Source of the DNA: Candidatus Poribacteria bacterium
GTDB taxonomy: Bacteria > Poribacteria > WGA-4E > WGA-3G
Length of the DNA: 57,635 nucleotides
Assembly (NCBI GenBank): GCA_022822085.1
Contig: JAJECK010000045.1
Location: 1-57,635 of the forward strand
Reading direction: 5' to 3'
Both the position numbers and the translations under genes were made by a program. The first letter of the stretch is position 1. Each line of letters starts with the position of its first letter. Positions 26,839-36,535 of this stretch are shown in pieces. The notes under the pieces were generated by a model. It was not told the origin of the DNA. It worked only from the letters and a program-made list of their open reading frames with translations, and made no database searches.

Positions 26839-27594
26839 TCAGATTCTGTTTTTTTCTGCCCGATGTTTATAATCTGCCGCACCAGATGAAATCCATCCAC
26901 CCACACCAACAAGTAAGAACTGAACGCCTGCTTTTACATATTTTTCTACGGTATCATCCAAAGCCAATGTGCCAGCAGCATGTCCTGCCTCTTGGATACG
27001 TGCTAACGCGTCATCAATAGTGTTTTGCACATCGGGATGATTATGATTGCCGATGTGTCCCATGGATGTCGCTAAATCTGATGGAGCAACAAAAAACACA
27101 TCAATATGGTCAACAGTGAGAATCTCGTCCAAGTTCTTCACTGCTTCTATGTCTTCAATGAGAACAACGAGTAACGTCTGCTCATTTGCCACATCAAAAT
27201 AGTTGTCCACGCCATACCCTTGTCGACTTGTGAACATGCCGCGATGTCCAATTGGTGCGAACTTTCCTCCATCAACGACATTCTGTGCTTCTGCCTTTGT
27301 GTTGACATGCGGAACGACTATTCCCATCGCTCCACAGTCTAATGTGCGGTAAATCAGTGCTTGGTCATTACGATTGACGCGAACAATAGAGGTCATACCC
27401 CATAAATCGCATGCACGTGTTAGATCTCCAAGATTTGTTGCACCTGCACTCCCATGTTCACCTTCTAACCACACACCATCAAAGCCGTTTGGTCCAAATG
27501 CATCAATATCATCAGCATTCGTCAATCCTGCAATGACATAAGCAAGTTCACCATTTGCTAATTTCTGTTTCACTTTATTTGGTCTTATTTCCAT
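26839..27594 (-). CDS. HpcH/HpaI-family aldolase
   Basis: 251 residues from ATG 27594, 13 bases after the ceramidase stop. Class II metal-dependent 2-oxo-acid aldolase: GVWLEGEHGSAG, VPHVNTKAEAQNVVDGG, GHRGMFTSRQGYG and VVLIEDIEAVKNLDEI with the metal-binding acidic residues. Family members cleave 2-keto-3-deoxy sugar acids to pyruvate and an aldehyde. The facing fuconate dehydratase makes such a substrate. Exact substrate not provable from sequence. Confidence 0.87.
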   Translation of the reverse strand: MEIRPNKVKQKLANGELAYVIAGLTNADDIDAFGPNGFDGVWLEGEHGSAGATNLGDLTRACDLWGMTSIVRVNRNDQALIYRTLDCGAMGIVVPHVNTKAEAQNVVDGGKFAPIGHRGMFTSRQGYGVDNYFDVANEQTLLVVLIEDIEAVKNLDEILTVDHIDVFFVAPSDLATSMGHIGNHNHPDVQNTIDDALARIQEAGHAAGTLALDDTVEKYVKAGVQFLLVGVGGWISSGAADYKHRAEKNRI

Positions 27595-27607
27595 ATTGCT
27601 CTCACTT

Positions 27608-28939
27608 TCAGTTATTAGAATTTTCAAGGAATTCTGTTGGCAGCACTTTATGAACTGTATCAATCACTAATTGTTCAACACCGGGTGCAAATCGTGTGGG
27701 TTGCCCAAAATATATCATTGCACCGCCGCCTTCATATCCTCCTTCTGCCAACACACGTTCTGATGGGATGTATCCCGGAAATGCGTTTGCGTAGGCACCT
27801 ACCCAAAGTCGCTTTGAGTCATACTCTTTCTTCAGTCGTAGTGAAAAATCTACTACCACTTCACTTGCAAGGAAGAGGACAGCCAATTGAGGACCGAATG
27901 TCCAGGCTTGGACTGGATAGGATATATCTGTTTTGATTTTCTCTCCATCGTCAATCATTTCAAGATGTTTTTGGGCATGGTATCCGATTGCTCCGCCTTG
28001 TGCTGCTCGTTCTTTCCATTCTTCCTGAGTAGGTAATTTATCAAATGGCAAATTCACCCTTTCAAATGCTCCTTTAGGGACATCGGTAAGGATGGTTGCT
28101 TCTCTATCAAGTTGATGTTTAACCTCTTCTGCAAGTGCCCGACCGTGTTCCTTGGCATAAGCAAGACGGGTTTCAAATACTTCCTGCTGCCCTTCTGGCA
28201 TTGGTCGCATACGAGACTCTGGATTTGCATCTGCCCCACATCCAATTGTAATTAATGCGGTGACATCAGGATGTGCCTTCTGGATCTCCTCCTGTGCAAA
28301 TCCTGCCCAGTCCCCACAGATATGATTATCTGAACCGGCTAAGGTGGTGCAGTGGCATGCATAACTTACCCAAACAGCATGCAAATTGTCTTCTGCATCA
28401 ATAAACTTCATGACTGGGAATGAGTGGTCAACAGGACCACCTTCTGTGCGTCTGTTCTTAGCAAAACTGAGTTCCCCAATATTCCATGCAATACGGCACG
28501 GTTTACGTCTTGTGATTGCTTCCATCGCGAGGACTTCCATCCAGTTTCCAAGTTCACGTGTGTAGCGATCAATTGTCTCTTGTTCTTCAGGAGATATATC
28601 GGAACTGAAAATAAAGGAGGCAGCATTTGTCAGACAGGGAGCACTGTGCGTGTGTGTATAACATGCTACAAAATTCTCACGTGGAATACCTGATTTGCCC
28701 TCAATTCGAATTGCTAAATCTTCTGTGAATTCATCAGGTAACCCGCAGTTTTCAACGGTTATCATAAGGACAGGTTCATCGTCATCCCCACCGATAACTA
28801 ACGCCTTTGCCCATATTCTCTGGATTATTCCCTCGGATACTGTTCGCCTACTGCCATAACCGTTGAGACGAATAGGGTAATCTGGAGTTATGTCTATCTG
28901 TGCAACACCAACTTCAATAAGATTATCATTTTCTACCAT
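27608..28939 (-). CDS. neutral/alkaline non-lysosomal ceramidase-like amidase
   Basis: 443 residues, only the N-terminal catalytic domain of the family (PF04734 type). It starts VGVAQIDITPDYPIRLNGYG; the zinc ligands are suggested by the HTHSAP motif and by SYACHCTTL and CGADANPES. No signal peptide, in contrast to secreted ceramidases, so the substrate may be intracellular and not ceramide. Such enzymes are frequent in Poribacteria and Planctomycetes near sugar-acid genes. RBS AAAGGA. Confidence 0.82.
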   Translation of the reverse strand: MVENDNLIEVGVAQIDITPDYPIRLNGYGSRRTVSEGIIQRIWAKALVIGGDDDEPVLMITVENCGLPDEFTEDLAIRIEGKSGIPRENFVACYTHTHSAPCLTNAASFIFSSDISPEEQETIDRYTRELGNWMEVLAMEAITRRKPCRIAWNIGELSFAKNRRTEGGPVDHSFPVMKFIDAEDNLHAVWVSYACHCTTLAGSDNHICGDWAGFAQEEIQKAHPDVTALITIGCGADANPESRMRPMPEGQQEVFETRLAYAKEHGRALAEEVKHQLDREATILTDVPKGAFERVNLPFDKLPTQEEWKERAAQGGAIGYHAQKHLEMIDDGEKIKTDISYPVQAWTFGPQLAVLFLASEVVVDFSLRLKKEYDSKRLWVGAYANAFPGYIPSERVLAEGGYEGGGAMIYFGQPTRFAPGVEQLVIDTVHKVLPTEFLENSNN

Positions 28940-29009
28940 TACTTTATTCCTTTACAATTGTATTTCCTACAGACGATTGACCTTCCTATCCTCTAACCAT
29001 ATTTCCTGA

Positions 29010-29930
29010 TTACTCCATTTCCATTGCATCAGCAAATACATCCTCAAGCGAATGTTTTACTTCCCGCAACTGGCGCAATTGCACACCTGTTTCATGTGCC
29101 AAGTTAAAGAAGAACCTACCATCAGTCCGTTCAGTTGCTGTTGACGTGACGCGGACACGTCCATCGGAACGTAACTCTGTATCATAAGGGAGTCTGTTCA
29201 ATGCAGCAATGTACGCATCACGATCACCAACAATTTTCAAGTCATAAACTTGTCCTTTATTTTTTCTTAAGGACTCAATTTCTCCACTGATAACAAGACT
29301 TCCGTGAGACAATGCAATTACATAATGACACGCCGACTCTACATCCGGTAAGAGATGAGAAGATAGGATCACATCAATACCTTTATCAACAGCAATGTCC
29401 TTAACAAGTATTAGCATTTCTTCTCTACCTGATGTATCCATTCCATTCGTCGGTTCGTCAAGCAGCAATAATTTTGGGTCATGCACCAACGCCTGTGCTA
29501 ACTTTACACGTTGCCGCATCCCCGCGGAATAACCGCTTACGGAACGGTATCGTTCCTCATCAAGCCCAACATAATATAACACTTCATGTGCCCGTTGTAT
29601 TGCATCTCGTGCAGGCATACCACAGAGTTCACCCGCATACGCAACAAGTTGAACTGCTGTCATCTGTGGTATCAAACAATCGTCTTCTGGCATATATCCT
29701 ACCTGCTGACGAATTGATAAATAATCGGTTTGGACATCTAAACCGAAAACAGATGCATTCCCGCGACTCGGATTTATAAAGCCGAGTAGCATCTTAATCA
29801 ATGTGCTTTTGCCAGCACCATTTGGCCCCAACAATCCAATCGCTCCGCCACTCTCTAATGCAACGGATAATTCATCTAAAGCAGGATTTGTTCCAAAAAA
29901 GACTGAGACGTTATTTACTTCTAATAGCAT
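29010..29930 (-). CDS. ABC transporter ATP-binding protein (orphan)
   Basis: 306 residues from ATG 29930, one base after the alr stop. Walker A GPNGAGKSTLIKML, Q-loop, signature SAGMRQRVKLAQALV, Walker B LLLLDEPTNGMD, and the switch His in ILSSHLLPDVE. The C-terminal 80 residues are an extra domain as in CcmA/DrrA-type exporters. No permease gene adjoins it, which is unusual for this type. It probably pairs with a permease elsewhere. Confidence 0.9.
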   Translation of the reverse strand: MLLEVNNVSVFFGTNPALDELSVALESGGAIGLLGPNGAGKSTLIKMLLGFINPSRGNASVFGLDVQTDYLSIRQQVGYMPEDDCLIPQMTAVQLVAYAGELCGMPARDAIQRAHEVLYYVGLDEERYRSVSGYSAGMRQRVKLAQALVHDPKLLLLDEPTNGMDTSGREEMLILVKDIAVDKGIDVILSSHLLPDVESACHYVIALSHGSLVISGEIESLRKNKGQVYDLKIVGDRDAYIAALNRLPYDTELRSDGRVRVTSTATERTDGRFFFNLAHETGVQLRQLREVKHSLEDVFADAMEME

Positions 29931-29931
29931 T

Positions 29932-31053
29932 TTAGTTATTATTCTCTTTATAGGTCCGTTGAACGCGTTTTCCAATCTGAGTTAATATTTCATAGGGTAT
30001 CGTTCCTGCTTTTTCAGCAATTTCATTGACACTGATTTCTTCATTTCCTTGTCTGCCAATCAGGACCACCTCATCTCCGACTGAGTGCCAACCGGAACGC
30101 TCTAATTTGACGACAATCAAGTCCATACATATTCTTCCAATAATAGGACAACGTTTGCCATTAATCAACACCTCACCACAATTTGACAAAGCGCGAGGAT
30201 ACCCGTCACCATATCCCACTCTTATGCCCGCGACGTGTGTCGGGGTTTGTGTCTTGTATGTCAATGCATAACTTACACCTACTCCCGCTTCAATGCCCTC
30301 TATCCAACTGATGTATGCTTTCCAAGTAAGAGCAGGTTTTAATGGAATCGGTTTCTCGTCAGCAGGATAGATGCCATATAAACTCAATCCAGGACGGACA
30401 GCATCATAATGAGATTCCGGTATTGCTAAAGCCGCAGCACTGTTTGCTGCATGTTTTATTATATCATCTGGGACATTCTCAATTGCAGTATTAAATCGTT
30501 CTAACTGCAGATGTGAAAAACTCTTATCCGGTTCATCAGCAGTTGCAAGATGTGTAAACACACCTGTTATCTCAAGTCCAGGTAGCGTTTTTAGCTTGTT
30601 CAGAAAACTGTCTATTTCTGAGTAATGGATGCCACTACGATTCATTCCTGTGTTTATATCCACATGAACTTTTGCATTTGATGAGATGCCTATTGTCTTC
30701 TTTAATAGTGTGAATTGAGAACTCAACAATCCTGCAAAAGACAAATTATCTACAGTCGTAGTTATTTCATTTAATATAAGTGGAATACCGTGGACTGATA
30801 ATGGTGTAATCAGAACAAGTATACCGCTTGTAATTCCTGCATCACGCAGTTCATTTGCTTCCTCAACAGTAGCAACAGCAAACATATCAACATCATATTG
30901 CAGATGTTTTACAACTTGTATAGCACCATGCCCATAAGCATCTGCCTTCACGACAGCTATTAATGGCTTTCCCGTATGTTCTTTTATAGCATTAGCATTG
31001 TGAAGAATTGTATCAAGTTCAACTTCTACGTGCGTTTGAAATTTATTGAGCAT
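29932..31053 (-). CDS. alr: alanine racemase
   Basis: 373 residues, typical. PLP-dependent interconversion of L- and D-alanine for peptidoglycan. PLP lysine in IAVVKADAYGHGA near the N-terminus; opposite-face Tyr in AGVGVSYALTYKT; C-terminal GRICMDLIVV. Starts MLNKFQTHVEVELD. Expressed with the ABC ATPase gene (stop and start one base apart). Confidence 0.95.
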   Translation of the reverse strand: MLNKFQTHVEVELDTILHNANAIKEHTGKPLIAVVKADAYGHGAIQVVKHLQYDVDMFAVATVEEANELRDAGITSGILVLITPLSVHGIPLILNEITTTVDNLSFAGLLSSQFTLLKKTIGISSNAKVHVDINTGMNRSGIHYSEIDSFLNKLKTLPGLEITGVFTHLATADEPDKSFSHLQLERFNTAIENVPDDIIKHAANSAAALAIPESHYDAVRPGLSLYGIYPADEKPIPLKPALTWKAYISWIEGIEAGVGVSYALTYKTQTPTHVAGIRVGYGDGYPRALSNCGEVLINGKRCPIIGRICMDLIVVKLERSGWHSVGDEVVLIGRQGNEEISVNEIAEKAGTIPYEILTQIGKRVQRTYKENNN

Positions 31054-31069
31054 ATTCGTTTCTATTGGA

Positions 31070-31822
31070 TTAACGTGCTTCGGTTATCGTCCCTGCTGCA
31101 CCTATCAACGTGAGTTTTCTCAGAAGCCATGCATCTTCCATCACATTGACAACTTCCAGAGTCAGTGTCAAATCATAATTTCCCGGTTCCCGGATTACAG
31201 ATGATACATCCACCTCATCTGCAATAGGCACCATTTCTAAAGGCTGCACTTCCCCAATTGCACGATTTCGTACGACTGTCGTATTGTTGATTGAGATGCT
31301 TAAAAATGCTCCAGTTCGTGCTGTGTCCTGCAAAATATCATATCGGAGTCTTATGTTATTATGAAACAGTTCCCGCACATTTATACGGTATGAAAGTGTC
31401 TGTATAAATGTATTCCCTTGCCAATAACGGTTTGGAGTTGCAACGATAGCATTTCCAATATTGACATTAATCCTAATATCATCGCGTTCGGTTACAGTTC
31501 TATCAGTAACTTCAAGGGTTATAGTATATGAACCTTCAGTTTCGGGTGCTATAAAAACAACACTTGATCCCTCACCCGATATTCTCCCACCAGTTGTACT
31601 CCATTTGTATTCCAGATCACCACTGTTTCCAGAGTAAGTTATTGTAGCAGATATAGTGGTGGTATCACCGATACTAATTGTATTGGCATCGGATGCTAAA
31701 TCAACACTCAGCATCTCAGAATCTAAACTCAGTGGATCGCTTATATCACACGCAGATATAAAGCATATTAAAATTAAAACACATAATAATTGGATTTGAA
31801 GTAGAATATATTTCTTTTTCAT
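31070..31822 (-). CDS. lipoprotein with PKD-like domain
   Basis: 250 residues from ATG 31822. Lipobox ISAC after a hydrophobic core, with the acylated Cys at about residue 25. Residues 45-125 resemble a PKD/immunoglobulin-like domain (EYKWSTTGGRI, GSYTITLEVTD); the rest is beta-rich. No SD is visible; a TATAAT 9 bases before the ATG (31832-31837, minus) suggests a very short leader. Function unknown. It lies after potC, where a substrate-binding protein might be expected, but does not look like PotD. Confidence 0.7.
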   Translation of the reverse strand: MKKKYILLQIQLLCVLILICFISACDISDPLSLDSEMLSVDLASDANTISIGDTTTISATITYSGNSGDLEYKWSTTGGRISGEGSSVVFIAPETEGSYTITLEVTDRTVTERDDIRINVNIGNAIVATPNRYWQGNTFIQTLSYRINVRELFHNNIRLRYDILQDTARTGAFLSISINNTTVVRNRAIGEVQPLEMVPIADEVDVSSVIREPGNYDLTLTLEVVNVMEDAWLLRKLTLIGAAGTITEAR

Positions 31823-31831
31823 AATATTGAT

Positions 31832-31837
31832 ATTATA
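31832..31837 (-). promoter_or_regulatory. candidate -10 element of the lipoprotein gene
   Basis: TATAAT on the minus strand, 9 bases upstream of the ATG at 31822. The -35 is not clear. Confidence 0.4.
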
Positions 31838-31857
31838 CCATGATATAGACAAAATGA

Positions 31858-32634
31858 TTAGATAGTTTCTGTTTTTTGTCCACGAAACCATAGAAATAAC
31901 AAAATGAGGACAATAGAATTCACAAGGAGCATCGTTGAAATAGCATTTAGTTCTGGTGTGATTCCAAACTTTATACTTGAATGGATATGTACGGACAAAG
32001 TAGTATAACCAACCCCTGCTGTGAAAAATGTGATTACAAAATCATCTATAGAAAGTGTAAATGCCAGTAGTGCGCCGCCGATGATACCCGGTGCGATAAG
32101 CGGAAAAGTAATTCGCCAAAATGTCTGCCATTCATTGGCTCCAAGGTCAAGAGCTGCTTCTTCAACCGATGCATCATAGCCTTGTAAACGTGCACGGACA
32201 ACCAGTGTAACATAAGCAATGTTAAATACCACATGGGCAATAATTACTGAAGTTAATCCTAATGGATAGCCAATCACCTTTCGATAAAACGTCAATAATG
32301 CGATTGCCAATACAATATCTGGTATGATCATAGGAAGGAATAGAACTCTTATGAGTCCAACACGCAATCTAAACCGATATTTTTCTATTGCCAACGCTGC
32401 TGCTGTTCCAATAACGGTGGAGATAAAGGTTGCAACACCCGCTATTATCAAACTATTCTTACATGCCCGCCAAGCATTTGGATTTTTGAACAGTTTCCCA
32501 TACCAAGCGAATGAAAATCCTTCCCAAACCGATATCTGATCCCCTCTGTTAAATGAGAAAACAATGACTACGAAAATTGGAATATACAGAAAAAGAAAAA
32601 CGATGATAATATTGGCTTCAAGTATACGTTTCAT
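31858..32634 (-). CDS. potC: PotC-like ABC permease (spermidine/putrescine type)
   Basis: 258 residues, six transmembrane helices. EAA loop EEAALDLGANEWQTFWRITF near residue 160, PotC-like start FLYIPIFVVIVFSFN. With the PotB-like protein it would form the channel of a polyamine or related ABC importer. Neither the ATPase (potA) nor the binding protein (potD) is in the window. It lies 40 bases after potB. Confidence 0.85.
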   Translation of the reverse strand: MKRILEANIIIVFLFLYIPIFVVIVFSFNRGDQISVWEGFSFAWYGKLFKNPNAWRACKNSLIIAGVATFISTVIGTAAALAIEKYRFRLRVGLIRVLFLPMIIPDIVLAIALLTFYRKVIGYPLGLTSVIIAHVVFNIAYVTLVVRARLQGYDASVEEAALDLGANEWQTFWRITFPLIAPGIIGGALLAFTLSIDDFVITFFTAGVGYTTLSVHIHSSIKFGITPELNAISTMLLVNSIVLILLFLWFRGQKTETI

Positions 32635-32674
32635 TCTTTTGTTTAGCAGTCGTATTTGGATGTTATATGTTTTT

Positions 32675-33523
32675 CTATGTTTCTACAGATTCACTGCCTC
32701 GTAAGGCACGAAAATATAACACAGTCCCTGCAAGCACAATTAGCATTAGTACAAAGGACAGTGCTGAACCAAAGGGAAAATCTCGCGCTGTTTTGAACTG
32801 TCGTTCTATTACATTTCCAATATAACTTACTTTCCCGCCACCGAGAATGTCTGGTGTGAGAAATGCCCCGACTGTTGGAATAAATACCAACATTGACCCC
32901 GCAAGAATCCCTGGGAGACTCAGTGGTAATGTGATATGCCAAAAAGCATGTTGCGGAGATGCTCCCAAATCCTTTGCTGCATCAATCAAAGACAAATCCA
33001 TCTGTTCCAAGGCGACATACAACGGAAGGATCATAAATGGCAGATAACCGTATACCAGTCCTATCTGTACTGCAAATGGGGTGTTGAGCAGTTCAAGGGG
33101 TTGAAATCCTGGAATAAGAAGTGAAAGCGATGAATTCAGAAGTCCTTCTGTGCGGAGTATCAGTATCCACGCATAAGTCCGGATAAGAAAGTTGATCCAG
33201 AACGGCACTACGACAAGCATTAACAGGACATTGCGGAATTTTGGACGGTAATATGCCAAATAATATGCAAAGGGATATCCTACAAGTAGACAGATCGCAG
33301 TGCATACGAATGCTGTTGATACTGACCGCCAGAGACTGCCGAGATAGATGCCATCAAATAATCGTTGATAGTTTTCTAACGTGAATTGTGTTTCTATACC
33401 CCCGTACGTTCCGCGTTTCAGAAAACTATAGATGAAAACAGAAATGAGGGGCAGAAAGAAGAAGATGATGAGCCAGAGAACAACGGGGGAGAGTAGGATT
33501 AGGATGCGGTAATTACGATGCAT
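32675..33523 (-). CDS. potB: PotB-like ABC permease (spermidine/putrescine type)
   Basis: 282 residues from ATG 33523. Start LLSPVVLWLIIFFFLPLI is typical PotB, EAA loop DAAKDLGASPQHAFWHITL near residue 190. The ATG lies inside the last codons of the restriction gene (11-base overlap) and lacks an SD. This suggests translational coupling to res or a secondary junction created when the RM operon arrived. Confidence 0.85.
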   Translation of the reverse strand: MHRNYRILILLSPVVLWLIIFFFLPLISVFIYSFLKRGTYGGIETQFTLENYQRLFDGIYLGSLWRSVSTAFVCTAICLLVGYPFAYYLAYYRPKFRNVLLMLVVVPFWINFLIRTYAWILILRTEGLLNSSLSLLIPGFQPLELLNTPFAVQIGLVYGYLPFMILPLYVALEQMDLSLIDAAKDLGASPQHAFWHITLPLSLPGILAGSMLVFIPTVGAFLTPDILGGGKVSYIGNVIERQFKTARDFPFGSALSFVLMLIVLAGTVLYFRALRGSESVET

Positions 33524-36521
33524 TTTGTTGCATAAATTGACGGATATTGTTTTGTATGTTCCACGGATCGGTGATTTCAAGAAATTTCCATTTTCCAAAC
33601 TCACCACAACCGTTCACTGCCGGTAACCACATGTTTTTGATAGTGTTGACCTTTTGCACTTTATCTTCCCTTGGCATGCCAGAAACTTCAAGAATAAGAT
33701 TGACAATATCATCGTTTGAACCGTTTCTTGCTGTGCTAATACGGGTAATGAAATCTGGAACATATTGACGACTCTCACCTCTGTGATTGATATATGGAAT
33801 CGTGAAACCTAAATTGTGGTTCTTGACATAGGAGATTACCTCCTCCATTTGCTCAAGTGCTTGTGCAGTCTTCTGCTCCCAAGATTCTGTGTCTGCTACA
33901 ACATGTGAAATGTGACACTTGTCAGGTTTTGTCTCCCATGTTAGTCGCGAAGTCTCAAATAAGATATCTGCGGTTGATCCAGTACGGCCTTTTATACGTG
34001 AGGAATGTGAGAATATTGGGAAGAAAGTCTTTCTTGAAGCAGCTTCTTCGGCACCTGATGTTTCGTCTTTTTGTTCAGCATTGAGAATCCCCATGAAGAT
34101 ACGATATGCTGCCTTCCGGGCAATTTCATTGATATGAAAAAACTGAGGATATGTATTGTCTTTATATGTAACACATTCATTCATCCATCGGCGTGTAATA
34201 TGAAGAAGATCTGCAAAAAGCCACCATTTCGCATCATTATCAGCGTCACTTATGTGGGTATCCATAAGTACTTTGGTGATGTAAAACTCAGTTTCTTGCT
34301 GACGGAATCTTGACAAATATGGCAATTTAACTTCTTGAATTATTCCTGTAATACTTTCAATCTCAATACGAGAAGGTATTTCTGCGGTTGAAAGTTGATA
34401 ATGAGAATCTTCAGTGAAGTTTGCATCAAGTTTCTTAGATGGTAAGCATGGGCGATATCCAGCAATTTTCGGAAATGTGATTTCGCACTTCGCTTTTCTT
34501 TCAGGTAAAGCCTTAACTTCTGTCGTAGGATTTGGTTTGATCGCTTTTCCACTACCGGTCGCGGGGATGAATGAGAACGGCACCCCATATACCTCAGCAT
34601 ATTCTGGTGGAAATGTTTCCAATTCTATATCATTGTCATTGATCTTAATAGTTGTCTTCTCAACATCATAAGTAGAGCGGCGCAAACCTCTGCCGACAAC
34701 TTGTTCACAAAGTAGTTGTGTGCTAAAGGCGCGTACTCCAAGGATGTGTGTTACCCGCCTGGCATCCCATCCTTCACTTAGCATTGACACTGAAACAACA
34801 CACTTAATTTTTTCGCCAAGCTTATCCTTCTTGCCGACAGTGTTCAGCACTTCACGTAGTAAATCTTCATCGGTGACTTTTTCTACGTTCATTTTGTGCA
34901 TGAACTGTTCAATTTGCGTTTTAGAGGCTTTTTTAAACTCACCCTTTAGTGCCTCCCCGGATTCCAACTGTTTGCTATCAATAAGCAGGGTACTTAACTT
35001 TTCACTCCACTCACCGTTCTCCTCATTGTTAAAAATCGGTAAATTTCCTTTTTCTATTACCTTTTTTCCATCGGCAGTTACTTTCTCCCATCCAGCAATC
35101 CAGTCGTAAACAAGTTTGGATACCTTTGTGTTGTTGCAAACAACTATCATCACAGGTGGTGTTAACCCGTGCGGGTTTTTCTGCCATAAGTCGTAAGCTT
35201 TTTCATAATTGGTATAGAGACTTTGAAGGGCTGTTTCCAATTCTTGTGGCAGCTGCGGTTCTCCATCGGTTATAATTCCTTTGAGTTTAGGTCCGACAAC
35301 ATGCCATAGTTTCCGGTATATCGGATCACTTGCCATTGTATCATCTGCAACAGGAACGCGCGGCACCTTTGCAATGCCACTTTCGATCGCATCTATCAAA
35401 GCAAAATCGGACACGACCCACGGAAACAGAACACCTTCCTTAAGTTTCTTACCACTTTGGGTAGTGGTTGAATACCCTGAACCACTCAGAAAAAATGGCG
35501 TAGCAGATAAATCGTATACAGTTTTTAACCCTATCTTTGCTTTCACTGCCTCAATCCCGCTAATCCATAAACGCGGGTTGTCCTGTGTTAACTCAGATTC
35601 TTTATCATTTTTTCGGTGGAAACAGTGATGTGCTTCATCATTCAGGACAATTATGTTTTTCTTCCTACCGAGACTGCGACAGACTCTTGTAACCATTTCA
35701 TCAGGTGTTTCTGTGAAATTTTTTGCACTCTCTTCTCCCAGCACTTGCGCGCCGACTTTGCTCAACTCGTCCTTTTTTCGGGTCTGAAAAGCGTGATAGT
35801 TCGTAATAACGATTTTCGCTTGACAGAGCGTGTCAAAGTCCGCAGGAGGCAACAAATTCATTTTTCGATAGTCATTTTCAGGATTTTCAGGAAGAAGCAC
35901 CTGTAATCGATCACGAATTGTCACACCGGGCGTGACAATGAGAAACGCATCCGTGTAACGTTCGCTCCGGGAATTTGCTCTTTTGTTCAACGTGTGATAC
36001 ACAATTAGCATCGCCATGACCACTGTTTTGCCGGTGCCGGTTGCCATCTTGAATGCAATTCGGTATAGATCAGGATTTGCTTCGTTGTTTGCATTCAAGA
36101 GTTGTTTATGGAATGAATCGCTGCGATTTTTGTTTTCACATTCATTGAGATAGATAGCAGTTTCCACTGCCTCGCGTTGACAGAAAAAGAGGCGCGGCTC
36201 GTTTTCAGGATTGTTCCAATACTCAAGCAAACGTCTTGTTGTTGGCGTCACATTGGGGTAACCGCTATTTCGCCATGCTGTTACTTGTGCGCGCACTTTG
36301 TTGATAAATACGTTCGCTTCCCTGAGTTCTGGGGTGGGAAGGAGTGCCATTTGAGCATCCTGTGCCTGTTTTTTCGGTTTCGGCATCGGGATAAAGTATT
36401 CACTTTGACGTCTACCTTCTTCTATGTCCTCAGTAATTCCACGCTGCGTAAATTTGAAGTGTCGTTGCGGTTCCTCAAACGGACTGTTGATTACTGGATT
36501 ATCTATGGTGACTTTTGACAT
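33513..36521 (-). CDS. res: type III restriction enzyme Res subunit
   Basis: 1002 residues. SF2 helicase: Walker A region KMATGTGKTVVMAM (about residue 164), DEAH-like box NDEAHHCF (about 294), SATPFF motif III, QVVGRGLRR motif VI. The C-terminal 150 residues carry the probable PD-(D/E)XK nuclease (VPDFITRI... LILEVSG). It cleaves DNA with the Mod subunit at two inversely oriented unmodified sites after ATP-driven scanning. Last RM gene of the operon, 14 bases after the PIN-like gene. Confidence 0.92.
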   Translation of the reverse strand: MSKVTIDNPVINSPFEEPQRHFKFTQRGITEDIEEGRRQSEYFIPMPKPKKQAQDAQMALLPTPELREANVFINKVRAQVTAWRNSGYPNVTPTTRRLLEYWNNPENEPRLFFCQREAVETAIYLNECENKNRSDSFHKQLLNANNEANPDLYRIAFKMATGTGKTVVMAMLIVYHTLNKRANSRSERYTDAFLIVTPGVTIRDRLQVLLPENPENDYRKMNLLPPADFDTLCQAKIVITNYHAFQTRKKDELSKVGAQVLGEESAKNFTETPDEMVTRVCRSLGRKKNIIVLNDEAHHCFHRKNDKESELTQDNPRLWISGIEAVKAKIGLKTVYDLSATPFFLSGSGYSTTTQSGKKLKEGVLFPWVVSDFALIDAIESGIAKVPRVPVADDTMASDPIYRKLWHVVGPKLKGIITDGEPQLPQELETALQSLYTNYEKAYDLWQKNPHGLTPPVMIVVCNNTKVSKLVYDWIAGWEKVTADGKKVIEKGNLPIFNNEENGEWSEKLSTLLIDSKQLESGEALKGEFKKASKTQIEQFMHKMNVEKVTDEDLLREVLNTVGKKDKLGEKIKCVVSVSMLSEGWDARRVTHILGVRAFSTQLLCEQVVGRGLRRSTYDVEKTTIKINDNDIELETFPPEYAEVYGVPFSFIPATGSGKAIKPNPTTEVKALPERKAKCEITFPKIAGYRPCLPSKKLDANFTEDSHYQLSTAEIPSRIEIESITGIIQEVKLPYLSRFRQQETEFYITKVLMDTHISDADNDAKWWLFADLLHITRRWMNECVTYKDNTYPQFFHINEIARKAAYRIFMGILNAEQKDETSGAEEAASRKTFFPIFSHSSRIKGRTGSTADILFETSRLTWETKPDKCHISHVVADTESWEQKTAQALEQMEEVISYVKNHNLGFTIPYINHRGESRQYVPDFITRISTARNGSNDDIVNLILEVSGMPREDKVQKVNTIKNMWLPAVNGCGEFGKWKFLEITDPWNIQNNIRQFMQQNAS

Positions 36522-36535
36522 TTGGATACCTACTT

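Noticed and set aside
34071-34313. Plus-strand frames within the restriction gene
   Set aside because: Antisense shadows of a conserved helicase-nuclease.
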